From Panagrolaimus kolymaensis (Eukaryota > Nematoda > Chromadorea > Rhabditida > Panagrolaimidae), in contig JAJQJQ010000004.1 in the NCBI GenBank assembly GCA_028622995.1, positions 4,774,001-4,838,000 on the forward strand: DNA of 64,000 nucleotides, given 5' to 3'. The notes below the pieces were generated by a model. That model was not told the DNA's origin. It worked only from the letters and a program-made list of their open reading frames with translations, and did not search any database. The translations under genes were made by a program, and so were the position numbers. This document shows, in pieces, positions 1 through 12,000 of the stretch (the first letter of the stretch is position 1; each line of letters opens with the position of its first letter).

Positions 1-2160
1 TGGAATTGAATGTTTCATATCTCGATGCTATCTTGATATCGAGATAAAATTAAAATAAAACTTCAAATTGCTTTAAAGCAACAATTTTTAGATTTTCGAG
101 GTTCTTGCCTCCGTTAAAACAATGTCACCAAATAAAGATTTTGGTGGAATTGAATGTTTCATATCTCGATGCTATCTTGATATCGAGATAAAATTAAACT
201 AAAACTTCAAATTGCTTTAAAGCAACAATTTTTAGATTTTCGAGGTTCTTGCCTCCGTTAAAACAATGTCACCAAATTAAGATTTTGGTGGAATTGAATG
301 TTTCATATCTCGATGCTATCTTGATATCGAGATAAAATTAAACTAAAACTTCAAATTGCTTTAAAGCAACAATTTTTGGATTTTCGAGGTTCATGCCACC
401 GTTAAAACAATGGCACCAAATAAAGAAGTTGGTGGAATTGAATGTTTCATATCTCGATGCTATCTTGATATCGAGATAAAATTAAAATAAAACTTCAAAT
501 TGCTTTAAAGCAACAATTTTTGGATTTTCGAGGTTCTTGCCTCCGTTAAAACAATGGCACCAAATAAACTAGTTGATGGAATTAGGTGTTTCATATCTCG
601 ATGCTATCTTGATATCGAGATAAAATTAAACTAAAACTTCAAATTGCTTTAAAGCAACAATTTTTAGATTTTCGAGGTTCTTGCCTCCGTTAAAACAATG
701 TCACCAAATAAAGATTTTGGTGGAACTGAATGTTTCATATCTCGATGCTATCTTGATATCGAGATAAAATTAAACTAAAACTTCAAATTGCTTTAAAGCA
801 ACAATTTTTGGATTTTCGAGGTTCTTGCCTCCGTTAAAACAATGGCACCATATAAAGAAGTTGATGGAATTAGGTGTTTCATATCTCGATGCTATCTTGA
901 TATCGAGATAAAATTAAACTAAAACTTCAAATTGCTTTAAAGCAACAATTTTTGGATTTTCGAGGTTCATGCCACCGTTAAAACAATGGCACCATATAAA
1001 GAAGTTGATGGAATTAGGTGTTTCATATCTCGATGCTATCTTGATATCGAGATAAAATTAAACTAAAACTTCAAATTGCTTTAAAGCAACAATTTTTGGA
1101 TTTTCGAGGTTCATGCCACCGTTAAAACAATGGCACCAAATAAAGAAGTTGGTGGAATTGAATGTTTCATATCTCGATGCTATCTTGATATCGAGATAAA
1201 ATTAAAATAAAACTTCAAATTGCTTTAAAGCAACAATTTTTAGATTTTCGAGGTTCTTGCCTCCGTTAAAACAATGTCACCAAATAAAGATTTTGGTGGA
1301 ATTGAATGTTTCATATCTCGATGCTATCTTGATATCGAGATAAAATTAAACTAAAACTTCAAATTGCTTTAAAGCAACAATTTTTGGATTTTCGAGGTTC
1401 TTGCCTCCGTTAAAACAATGGCACCAAATAAAGAAGTTGGTGGAATTGAATGTTTCATATCTCGATGCTATCTTGATATCGAGATAAAATTAAACTAAAA
1501 CTTCAAATTGCTTTAAAGCAACAATTTTTGGATTTTCGAGGTTCTTGCCTCCGTTAAAACAATGTCACCAAATAAAGATTTTGGTGGAATTGAATGTTTC
1601 ATATCTCGATGCTATCTTGATATCGAGATAAAATTAAACTAAAACTTCAAATTGCTTTAAAGCAACAATTTTTGGATTTTCGAGGTTCTTGCCTCCGTTA
1701 AAACAATGGCACCAAATAAAGAAGTTGGTGGAATTGAATGTTTCATATCTCGATGCTATCTTGATATCGAGATAAAATTTAACTAAAACTTCAACTTGCT
1801 TTAAAGCAACAATTTTTGGATATTCGAGGTTCTTGCCTCCGTTAAAACAATGTCACCAAATAAAGATTTTGGTGGAATTGAATGTTTCATATCTCGATGC
1901 TATCTTGATATCGAGATAAAATTAAACTAAAACTTCAAATTGCTTTAAAGCAACAATTTTTGGATTTTCGAGGTTCTTGCCTCCGTTAAAACAATGTCAC
2001 CAAATAAAGATTTTGGTGGAATTGAATGTTTCATATCTCGATGCTATCTTGATATCGAGATAAAATTAAACTAAAACTTCAAATTGCTTTAAAGCAACAA
2101 TTTTTGGATTTTCGAGGTTCTTGCCTCCGTTAAAACAATGGCACCAAATAAACAAGATGG
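1..2160. repeat. Partial HOR copy at the left window edge (15 monomers)
   Basis: Its subtype order from 1 to about 1740 matches 7199 to about 8938 at a constant offset of 7198 bp, including the single ACTAGTTGATGG copy (C at 569 and 7767) and the AACTGAATG copy after it. After the TTTAACT copy at 1729 there are two extra monomers (1873, 2017) that the later HOR copy lacks. The unit began left of the window. Confidence 0.8.
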
Positions 2161-2752
2161 TGGAATTTTATGTTTCATATCTCGATGCTATCTTAATATC
2201 GAGATAAAATTAAACTAAAACTTCAAATTGCTTTAAAGCAATAATTTTTGGATTTTCGAGGTTCATGCCTCCGTTAAAACTATGGCACCAAATAAACAAG
2301 ATGGAGGATTTTATTTTTTCTTATCTCGATGCTATCTTGATATCGAGATAAAATTAAACTAAAACTTCAAATTGCTTTAAAGCAACAATTTTTGGATTTT
2401 CGAGGTTCTTGCCTCCGTTAAAACAATGTCACCAAATAAAGATTTTGGTGGAATTGAATGTTTCATATCTCGATGCTATCTTGATATCGAGATAAAATTA
2501 AACTAAAACTTCAAATTGCTTTAAAGCAACAATTTTTGGATTTTCGAGGTTCTTGCTCCGGTAAAACAATGGCACCAAATAAAGAAGTTGGTGGAATTGA
2601 ATGTTTCATATCTCGATGCTATCTTGATATCGAGATAAAATTAAACTAAAACTTCAAATTGCTTTAAAGCAACAATTTTTGGATTTTCGAGGTTCTTGCC
2701 TCCGTTAAAACAATGGCACCAAATAAAGAAGTTGGTGGAATTGAATGTTTCA

Positions 2753-2781
2753 TATCTCGATGCTATCTTGATATCGAGATA
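2753..2781. repeat. 9-bp inverted repeat of the A monomer (11-nt spacer)
   Basis: TATCTCGAT and its exact reverse complement ATCGAGATA flank GCTATCTTGAT. The structure recurs in nearly all A copies. It is weakened by one base in the CCATGCT variant (for example 3478, 3622, 6789, 19024). It is lost from the left arm of B and C copies, which read CACTTGAT or CACATGAT there. The right arm stays intact in all types. Cruciform or hairpin formation is inferred from symmetry only. Confidence 0.9.
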
Positions 2782-2802
2782 AAATTAAACTAAAACTTCA
2801 AA

Positions 2803-2816
2803 TTGCTTTAAAGCAA
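2803..2816. repeat. Perfect 14-bp palindrome TTGCTTTAAAGCAA
   Basis: The sequence equals its own reverse complement. It is nested in a wider AAATTG...CAATTT symmetry. B copies read TTGCTATAAAGCAA and C copies TTGCAATAAAGCAA. The centre changes but the outer TTGC/GCAA arms remain, so the dyad survives in every type. Dyad symmetry is known in many centromeric satellites; a role here is inference. Confidence 0.9.
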
Positions 2817-2832
2817 CAATTTTTGGATTTTC

Positions 2833-2846
2833 GAGGTTCTTGCCTC
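2833..2846. repeat. Short GAGG/CCTC hairpin motif
   Basis: GAGG-TTCTTG-CCTC occurs in A, B and C copies and is one of the few blocks shared by all of them. It is altered in the CATGCCACC variant, the CATGCCTCC variant, the one-base-shorter GCTCCGG variant and the GCATGCG variant. The stem is only 4 bp, so a structural role is weak. Confidence 0.6.
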
Positions 2847-2860
2847 CGTTAAAACAATGG

Positions 2861-2881
2861 CACCAAATAAAGAAGTTGGTG
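2861..2881. repeat. Boundary-spanning inverted repeat CACCAA/TTGGTG
   Basis: CACCAA and TTGGTG flank ATAAAGAAG and span the chosen monomer boundary. In the GTCACC-linked variant the pair becomes CACCAAA/TTTGGTG (7 bp), so the linked changes lengthen the stem. In the CCATATAAAG...GATGG variant only CCAT/ATGG can pair, one step out of register. Confidence 0.7.
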
Positions 2882-5471
2882 GAATTGAATGTTTCATATC
2901 TCGATGCTATCTTGATATCGAGATAAAATTAAACTAAAACTTCAAATTGCTTTAAAGCAACAATTTTTGGATTTTCGAGGTTCTTGCCTCCGTTAAAACA
3001 ATGGCACCAAATAAAGAAGTTGGTGGAATTGAATGTTTCATATCTCGATGCTATCTTGATATCGAGATAAAATTAAACTAAAACTTCAAATTGCTTTAAA
3101 GCAATAATTTTTGGATTTTCGAGGTTCTTGCCTCCGTTAAAACAATGGCACCAAATAAAGAAGTTGGTGGAATTTTATGTTTCATATCTCGATGCTATCT
3201 TAATATCGAGATAAAATTAAACTAAAACTTCAAATTGCTTTAAAGCAATAATTTTTGGATTTTCGAGGTTCATGCCTCCGTTAAAACTATGGCACCAAAT
3301 AAACAAGATGGAGGATTTTATTTTTTCTTATCTCGATGCTATCTTGATATCGAGATAAAATTAAACTAAAACTTCAAATTGCTTTAAAGCAACAATTTTT
3401 GGATTTTCGAGGTTCATGCCACCGTTAAAACAATGGCACCAAATAAAGAAGTTGGTGGAATTGAATGTTTCATATCTCCATGCTATCTTGATATCGAGAT
3501 AAAATTAAACTAAAACTTCAAATTGCTTTAAAGCAACAATTTTTGGATTTTCGAGGTTCATGCCACCGTTAAAACAATGGCACCAAATAAAGAAGTTGGT
3601 GGAATTGAATGTTTCATATCTCCATGCTATCTTGATATCGAGATAAAATTAAACTAAAACTTCAAATTGCTTTAAAGCAACAATTTTTAGATTTTCGAGG
3701 TTCTTGCCTCCGTTAAAACAATGGCACCATATAAAGAAGTTGATGGAATTAGGTGTTTCATATCTCGATGCTATCTTGATATCGAGATAAAATTAAACTA
3801 AAACTTCAAATTGCTTTAAAGCAACAATTTTTGGATTTTCGAGGTTCATGCCACCGTTAAAACAATGGCACCAAATAAAGAAGTTGGTGGAATTGAATGT
3901 TTCATATCTCGATGCTATCTTGATATCGAGATAAAATTAAACTAAAACTTCAAATTGCTTTAAAGCAACAATTTTTAGATTTTCGAGGTTCTTGCCTCCG
4001 TTAAAACAATGTCACCAAATAAAGATTTTGGTGGAATTGAATGTTTCATATCTCGATGCTATCTTGATATCGAGATAAAATTAAACTAAAACTTCAAATT
4101 GCTTTAAAGCAACAATTTTTAGATTTTCGAGGTTCTTGCCTCCGTTAAAACAATGTCACCAAATAAAGATTTTGGTGGAATTGAATGTTTCATATCTCGA
4201 TGCTATCTTGATATCGAGATAAAATTAAACTAAAACTTCAAATTGCTTTAAAGCAACAATTTTTGGATTTTCGAGGTTCATGCCACCGTTAAAACAATGG
4301 CACCAAATAAAGAAGTTGGTGGAATTGAATGTTTCATATCTCGATGCTATCTTGATATCGAGATAAAATTAAAATAAAACTTCAAATTGCTTTAAAGCAA
4401 CAATTTTTGGATTTTCGAGGTTCTTGCCTCCGTTAAAACAATGGCACCATATAAAGAAGTTGATGGAATTAGGTGTTTCATATCTCGATGCTATCTTGAT
4501 ATCGAGATAAAATTAAACTAAAACTTCAAATTGCTTTAAAGCAACAATTTTTGGATTTTCGAGGTTCATGCCACCGTTAAAACAATGGCACCATATAAAG
4601 AAGTTGATGGAATTAGGTGTTTCATATCTCGATGCTATCTTGATATCGAGATAAAATTAAACTAAAACTTCAAATTGCTTTAAAGCAACAATTTTTGGAT
4701 TTTCGAGGTTCTTGCCTCCGTTAAAACAATGGCACCATATAAAGAAGTTGATGGAATTAGGTGTTTCATATCTCGATGCTATCTTGATATCGAGATAAAA
4801 TTAAACTAAAACTTCAAATTGCTTTAAAGCAACAATTTTTGGATTTTCGAGGTTCATGCCACCGTTAAAACAATGGCACCATATAAAGAAGTTGATGGAA
4901 TTAGGTGTTTCATATCTCGATGCTATCTTGATATCGAGATAAAATTAAACTAAAACTTCAAATTGCTTTAAAGCAACAATTTTTGGATTTTCGAGGTTCT
5001 TGCCTCCGTTAAAACAATGTCACCAAATAAAGATTTTGGTGGAATTGAATGTTTCATATCTCGATGCTATCTTGATATCGAGATAAAATTAAACTAAAAC
5101 TTCAAATTGCTTTAAAGCAACAATTTTTGGATTTTCGAGGTTCTTGCCTCCGTTAAAACAATGTCACCAAATAAAGATTTTGGTGGAATTGAATGTTTCA
5201 TATCTCGATGCTATCTTGATATCGAGATAAAATTAAACTAAAACTTCAAATTGCTTTAAAGCAACAATTTTTGGATTTTCGAGGTTCTTGCCTCCATTAA
5301 AACAATGGCACCAAATAAAGAAGTTGGTGGAATTGAATGTTTCATATCTCGATGCTATCTTGATATCGAGATAAAATTTAACTAAAACTTCAACTTGCTT
5401 TAAAGCAACAATTTTTGGATATTCGAGGTTCTTGCCTCCGTTAAAACAATGGCACCAAATAAACAAGATGG

Positions 5472-8400
5472 TGGAATTTTATGTTTCATATCTCGATGCT
5501 ATCTTAATATCGAGATAAAATTAAACTAAAACTTCAAATTGCTTTAAAGCAATAATTTTTGGATTTTCGAGGTTCATGCCTCCGTTAAAACTATGGCACC
5601 AAATAAACAAGATGGAGGATTTTATTTTTTCTTATCTCGATGCTATCTTGATATCGAGATAAAATTAAACTAAAACTTCAAATTGCTTTAAAGCAACAAT
5701 TTTTGGATTTTCGAGGTTCTTGCCTCCGTTAAAACAATGTCACCAAATAAAGATTTTGGTGGAATTGAATGTTTCATATCTCGATGCTATCTTGATATCG
5801 AGATAAAATTAAACTAAAACTTCAAATTGCTTTAAAGCAACAATTTTTGGATTTTCGAGGTTCTTGCTCCGGTAAAACAATGGCACCAAATAAAGAAGTT
5901 GGTGGAATTGAATGTTTCATATCTCGATGCTATCTTGATATCGAGATAAAATTAAACTAAAACTTCAAATTGCTTTAAAGCAACAATTTTTGGATTTTCG
6001 AGGTTCTTGCCTCCGTTAAAACAATGGCACCAAATAAAGAAGTTGGTGGAATTGAATGTTTCATATCTCGATGCTATCTTGATATCGAGATAAAATTAAA
6101 CTAAAACTTCAAATTGCTTTAAAGCAACAATTTTTGGATTTTCGAGGTTCTTGCCTCCGTTAAAACAATGGCACCAAATAAAGAAGTTGGTGGAATTGAA
6201 TGTTTCATATCTCGATGCTATCTTGATATCGAGATAAAATTAAACTAAAACTTCAAATTGCTTTAAAGCAACAATTTTTGGATTTTCGAGGTTCTTGCCT
6301 CCGTTAAAACAATGGCACCAAATAAAGAAGTTGGTGGAATTGAATGTTTCATATCTCGATGCTATCTTGATATCGAGATAAAATTAAACTAAAACTTCAA
6401 ATTGCTTTAAAGCAATAATTTTTGGATTTTCGAGGTTCTTGCCTCCGTTAAAACAATGGCACCAAATAAAGAAGTTGGTGGAATTTTATGTTTCATATCT
6501 CGATGCTATCTTAATATCGAGATAAAATTAAACTAAAACTTCAAATTGCTTTAAAGCAATAATTTTTGGATTTTCGAGGTTCATGCCTCCGTTAAAACTA
6601 TGGCACCAAATAAACAAGATGGAGGATTTTATTTTTTCTTATCTCGATGCTATCTTGATATCGAGATAAAATTAAACTAAAACTTCAAATTGCTTTAAAG
6701 CAACAATTTTTGGATTTTCGAGGTTCATGCCACCGTTAAAACAATGGCACCAAATAAAGAAGTTGGTGGAATTGAATGTTTCATATCTCCATGCTATCTT
6801 GATATCGAGATAAAATTAAACTAAAACTTCAAATTGCTTTAAAGCAACAATTTTTGGATTTTCGAGGTTCATGCCACCGTTAAAACAATGGCACCAAATA
6901 AAGAAGTTGGTGGAATTGAATGTTTCATATCTCCATGCTATCTTGATATCGAGATAAAATTAAACTAAAACTTCAAATTGCTTTAAAGCAACAATTTTTA
7001 GATTTTCGAGGTTCTTGCCTCCGTTAAAACAATGGCACCATATAAAGAAGTTGATGGAATTAGGTGTTTCATATCTCGATGCTATCTTGATATCGAGATA
7101 AAATTAAACTAAAACTTCAAATTGCTTTAAAGCAACAATTTTTGGATTTTCGAGGTTCATGCCACCGTTAAAACAATGGCACCAAATAAAGAAGTTGGTG
7201 GAATTGAATGTTTCATATCTCGATGCTATCTTGATATCGAGATAAAATTAAAATAAAACTTCAAATTGCTTTAAAGCAACAATTTTTAGATTTTCGAGGT
7301 TCTTGCCTCCGTTAAAACAATGTCACCAAATAAAGATTTTGGTGGAATTGAATGTTTCATATCTCGATGCTATCTTGATATCGAGATAAAATTAAACTAA
7401 AACTTCAAATTGCTTTAAAGCAACAATTTTTAGATTTTCGAGGTTCTTGCCTCCGTTAAAACAATGTCACCAAATAAAGATTTTGGTGGAATTGAATGTT
7501 TCATATCTCGATGCTATCTTGATATCGAGATAAAATTAAACTAAAACTTCAAATTGCTTTAAAGCAACAATTTTTGGATTTTCGAGGTTCATGCCACCGT
7601 TAAAACAATGGCACCAAATAAAGAAGTTGGTGGAATTGAATGTTTCATATCTCGATGCTATCTTGATATCGAGATAAAATTAAAATAAAACTTCAAATTG
7701 CTTTAAAGCAACAATTTTTGGATTTTCGAGGTTCTTGCCTCCGTTAAAACAATGGCACCAAATAAACTAGTTGATGGAATTAGGTGTTTCATATCTCGAT
7801 GCTATCTTGATATCGAGATAAAATTAAACTAAAACTTCAAATTGCTTTAAAGCAACAATTTTTAGATTTTCGAGGTTCTTGCCTCCGTTAAAACAATGTC
7901 ACCAAATAAAGATTTTGGTGGAACTGAATGTTTCATATCTCGATGCTATCTTGATATCGAGATAAAATTAAACTAAAACTTCAAATTGCTTTAAAGCAAC
8001 AATTTTTGGATTTTCGAGGTTCTTGCCTCCGTTAAAACAATGGCACCATATAAAGAAGTTGATGGAATTAGGTGTTTCATATCTCGATGCTATCTTGATA
8101 TCGAGATAAAATTAAACTAAAACTTCAAATTGCTTTAAAGCAACAATTTTTGGATTTTCGAGGTTCATGCCACCGTTAAAACAATGGCACCATATAAAGA
8201 AGTTGATGGAATTAGGTGTTTCATATCTCGATGCTATCTTGATATCGAGATAAAATTAAACTAAAACTTCAAATTGCTTTAAAGCAACAATTTTTGGATT
8301 TTCGAGGTTCATGCCACCGTTAAAACAATGGCACCAAATAAAGAAGTTGGTGGAATTGAATGTTTCATATCTCGATGCTATCTTGATATCGAGATAAAAT

Positions 8401-9070
8401 TAAAATAAAACTTCAAATTGCTTTAAAGCAACAATTTTTAGATTTTCGAGGTTCTTGCCTCCGTTAAAACAATGTCACCAAATAAAGATTTTGGTGGAAT
8501 TGAATGTTTCATATCTCGATGCTATCTTGATATCGAGATAAAATTAAACTAAAACTTCAAATTGCTTTAAAGCAACAATTTTTGGATTTTCGAGGTTCTT
8601 GCCTCCGTTAAAACAATGGCACCAAATAAAGAAGTTGGTGGAATTGAATGTTTCATATCTCGATGCTATCTTGATATCGAGATAAAATTAAACTAAAACT
8701 TCAAATTGCTTTAAAGCAACAATTTTTGGATTTTCGAGGTTCTTGCCTCCGTTAAAACAATGTCACCAAATAAAGATTTTGGTGGAATTGAATGTTTCAT
8801 ATCTCGATGCTATCTTGATATCGAGATAAAATTAAACTAAAACTTCAAATTGCTTTAAAGCAACAATTTTTGGATTTTCGAGGTTCTTGCCTCCGTTAAA
8901 ACAATGGCACCAAATAAAGAAGTTGGTGGAATTGAATGTTTCATATCTCGATGCTATCTTGATATCGAGATAAAATTTAACTAAAACTTCAACTTGCTTT
9001 AAAGAAACAATTTTTGGATATTCGAGGTTCTTGCCTCCGTTAAAAAAATGGCACCAAATAAAGAAGTTGG
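5472..9070. repeat. Higher-order repeat unit, 25 monomers (3599 bp)
   Basis: Its left part copies the previous unit at an offset of 3311 bp. Its right part (7199-8938) copies the left edge of the window at an offset of 7198 bp. It is therefore a composite of two HOR haplotypes. The last copy carries private changes, AAAGAAACAA and GTTAAAAAAATGG, and the usual ACAAGATGG step before the next TTTTATG marker is replaced by AGAAGTTGG. Confidence 0.85.
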
Positions 9071-12000
9071 TGGAATTTTATGTTTCATATCTCGATGCTA
9101 TCTTAATATCGAGATAAAATTAAACTAAAACTTCAAATTGCTTTAAAGCAATAATTTTTGGATTTTCGAGGTTCATGCCTCCGTTAAAACTATGGCACCA
9201 AATAAACAAGATGGAGGATTTTATTTTTTCTTATCTCGATGCTATCTTGATATCGAGATAAAATTAAACTAAAACTTCAAATTGCTTTAAAGCAACAATT
9301 TTTGGATTTTCGAGGTTCTTGCCTCCGTTAAAACAATGTCACCAAATAAAGATTTTGGTGGAATTGAATGTTTCATATCTCGATGCTATCTTGATATCGA
9401 GATAAAATTAAACTAAAACTTCAAATTGCTTTAAAGCAACAATTTTTGGATTTTCGAGGTTCTTGCTCCGGTAAAACAATGGCACCAAATAAAGAAGTTG
9501 GTGGAATTGAATGTTTCATATCTCGATGCTATCTTGATATCGAGATAAAATTAAACTAAAACTTCAAATTGCTTTAAAGCAACAATTTTTGGATTTTCGA
9601 GGTTCTTGCCTCCGTTAAAACAATGGCACCAAATAAAGAAGTTGGTGGAATTGAATGTTTCATATCTCGATGCTATCTTGATATCGAGATAAAATTAAAC
9701 TAAAACTTCAAATTGCTTTAAAGCAACAATTTTTGGATTTTCGAGGTTCTTGCCTCCGTTAAAAAAATGGCACCAAATAAAGAAGTTGGTGGAATTTTAT
9801 GTTTCATATCTCGATGCTATCTTAATATCGAGATAAAATTAAACTAAAACTTCAAATTGCTTTAAAGCAATAATTTTTGGATTTTCGAGGTTCATGCCTC
9901 CGTTAAAACTATGGCACCAAATAAACAAGATGGAGGATTTTATTTTTTCTTATCTCGATGCTATCTTGATATCGAGATAAAATTAAACTAAAACTTCAAA
10001 TTGCTTTAAAGCAACAATTTTTGGATTTTCGAGGTTCATGCCACCGTTAAAACAATGGCACCAAATAAAGAAGTTGGTGGAATTGAATGTTTCATATCTC
10101 CATGCTATCTTGATATCGAGATAAAATTAAACTAAAACTTCAAATTGCTTTAAAGCAACAATTTTTGGATTTTCGAGGTTCATGCCACCGTTAAAACAAT
10201 GGCACCAAATAAAGAAGTTGGTGGAATTGAATGTTTCATATCTCCATGCTATCTTGATATCGAGATAAAATTAAACTAAAACTTCAAATTGCTTTAAAGC
10301 AACAATTTTTAGATTTTCGAGGTTCTTGCCTCCGTTAAAACAATGGCACCATATAAAGAAGTTGATGGAATTAGGTGTTTCATATCTCGATGCTATCTTG
10401 ATATCGAGATAAAATTAAACTAAAACTTCAAATTGCTTTAAAGCAACAATTTTTGGATTTTCGAGGTTCATGCCACCGTTAAAACAATGGCACCAAATAA
10501 AGAAGTTGGTGGAATTGAATGTTTCATATCTCGATGCTATCTTGATATCGAGATAAAATTAAAATAAAACTTCAAATTGCTTTAAAGCAACAATTTTTAG
10601 ATTTTCGAGGTTCTTGCCTCCGTTAAAACAATGTCACCAAATAAAGATTTTGGTGGAATTGAATGTTTCATATCTCGATGCTATCTTGATATCGAGATAA
10701 AATTAAACTAAAACTTCAAATTGCTTTAAAGCAACAATTTTTAGATTTTCGAGGTTCTTGCCTCCGTTAAAACAATGTCACCAAATAAAGATTTTGGTGG
10801 AATTGAATGTTTCATATCTCGATGCTATCTTGATATCGAGATAAAATTAAACTAAAAATTCAAATTGCTTTAAAGCAACAATTTTTGGATTTTCGAGGTT
10901 CATGCCACCGTTAAAACAATGGCACCAAATAAAGAAGTTGGTGGAATTGAATGTTTCATATCTCGATGCTATCTTGATATCGAGATAAAATTAAAATAAA
11001 ACTTCAAATTGCTTTAAAGCAACAATTTTTGGATTTTCGAGGTTCTTGCCTCCGTTAAAACAATGGCACCAAATAAACTAGTTGATGGAATTAGGTGTTT
11101 CATATCTCGATGCTATCTTGATATCGAGATAAAATTAAACTAAAACTTCAAATTGCTTTAAAGCAACAATTTTTAGATTTTCGAGGTTCTTGCCTCCGTT
11201 AAAACAATGTCACCAAATAAAGATTTTGGTGGAACTGAATGTTTCATATCTCGATGCTATCTTGATATCGAGATAAAATTAAACTAAAACTTCAAATTGC
11301 TTTAAAGCAACAATTTTTGGATTTTCGAGGTTCTTGCCTCCGTTAAAACAATGGCACCATAAAAAGAAGTTGATGGAATTAGGTGTTTCATATCTCGATG
11401 CTATCTTGATATCGAGATAAAATTAAACTAAAACTTCAAATTGCTTTAAAGCAACAATTTTTGGATTTTCGAGGTTCATGCCACCGTTAAAACAATGGCA
11501 CCATATAAAGAAGTTGATGGAATTAGGTGTTTCATATCTCGATGCTATCTTGATATCGAGATAAAATTAAAATAAAACTTCAAATTGCTTTAAAGCAACA
11601 ATTTTTGGATTTTCGAGGTTCTTGCCTCCGTTAAAACAATGGCACCAAATAAACTAGTTGATGGAATTAGGTGTTTCATATCTCGATGCTATCTTGATAT
11701 CGAGATAAAATTAAACTAAAACTTCAAATTGCTTTAAAGCAACAATTTTTAGATTTTCGAGGTTCTTGCCTCCGTTAAAACAATGTCACCAAATAAAGAT
11801 TTTGGTGGAACTGAATGTTTCATATCTCGATGCTATCTTGATATCGAGATAAAATTAAACTAAAACTTCAAATTGCTTTAAAGCAACAATTTTTGGATTT
11901 TCGAGGTTCTTGCCTCCGTTAAAACAATGGCACCATATAAAGAAGTTGATGGAATTAGGTGTTTCATATCTCGATGCTATCTTGATATCGAGATAAAATT

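Larger units (their letters stand above)
2736..2879 (+). repeat. Canonical A-type monomer (144 bp), reference copy
   Basis: A representative of the commonest copy, used here for numbering. It starts at TGGAATTGAATG and ends at GAAGTTGG; the phase is arbitrary because the array is continuous. In order it holds: a variable 5' part (1-12), a 9-bp inverted repeat (18-46) containing GATATC (35-40), an A-rich stretch (46-60), a 14-bp palindrome (68-81), T-runs (85-89 and 93-96), a GAGG/CCTC hairpin (98-111), and a variable 3' part (120-144) containing AATAAA (131-136). The recurring differences sit at positions 6-12, 24, 35, 51-56, 90-95, 104-112, 119-125 and 130-143. These positions define the subtypes that make up the higher-order repeats. 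Confidence 0.95.
2161..5471. repeat. Higher-order repeat unit, 23 monomers (3311 bp)
   Basis: Bounded by TTTTATG/CTTAATATC copies at 2161 and 5472. A second marker pair sits 1007 bp inside (3168), as in the next unit (6479). Two CCATGCT copies follow. The order matches the next unit from 2161 to about 4440. Beyond that this unit runs through four CCATATAAAG/GATGG copies, whereas the next has the ACTAG copy, so a switch in HOR haplotype lies near 4440. Confidence 0.85.

Noticed and set aside
577..595. Telomere-like TTAGG in AATTAGG copies
   Set aside because: Occurs once per monomer, never in tandem; it is a subtype marker only.
2826..2850. CENP-B box-like sequence around TTTTCGAGGTTCTTGCC
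   Set aside because: It starts with TTCG, but the required A at the tenth position and the CGGG element are absent.
2830..2850. RNA polymerase III B box or tRNA-derived repeat (GAGGTTCTTGCC)
   Set aside because: GGTTC matches, but the following GA is TT and no A box or tRNA fold is present. A SINE origin is not supported.
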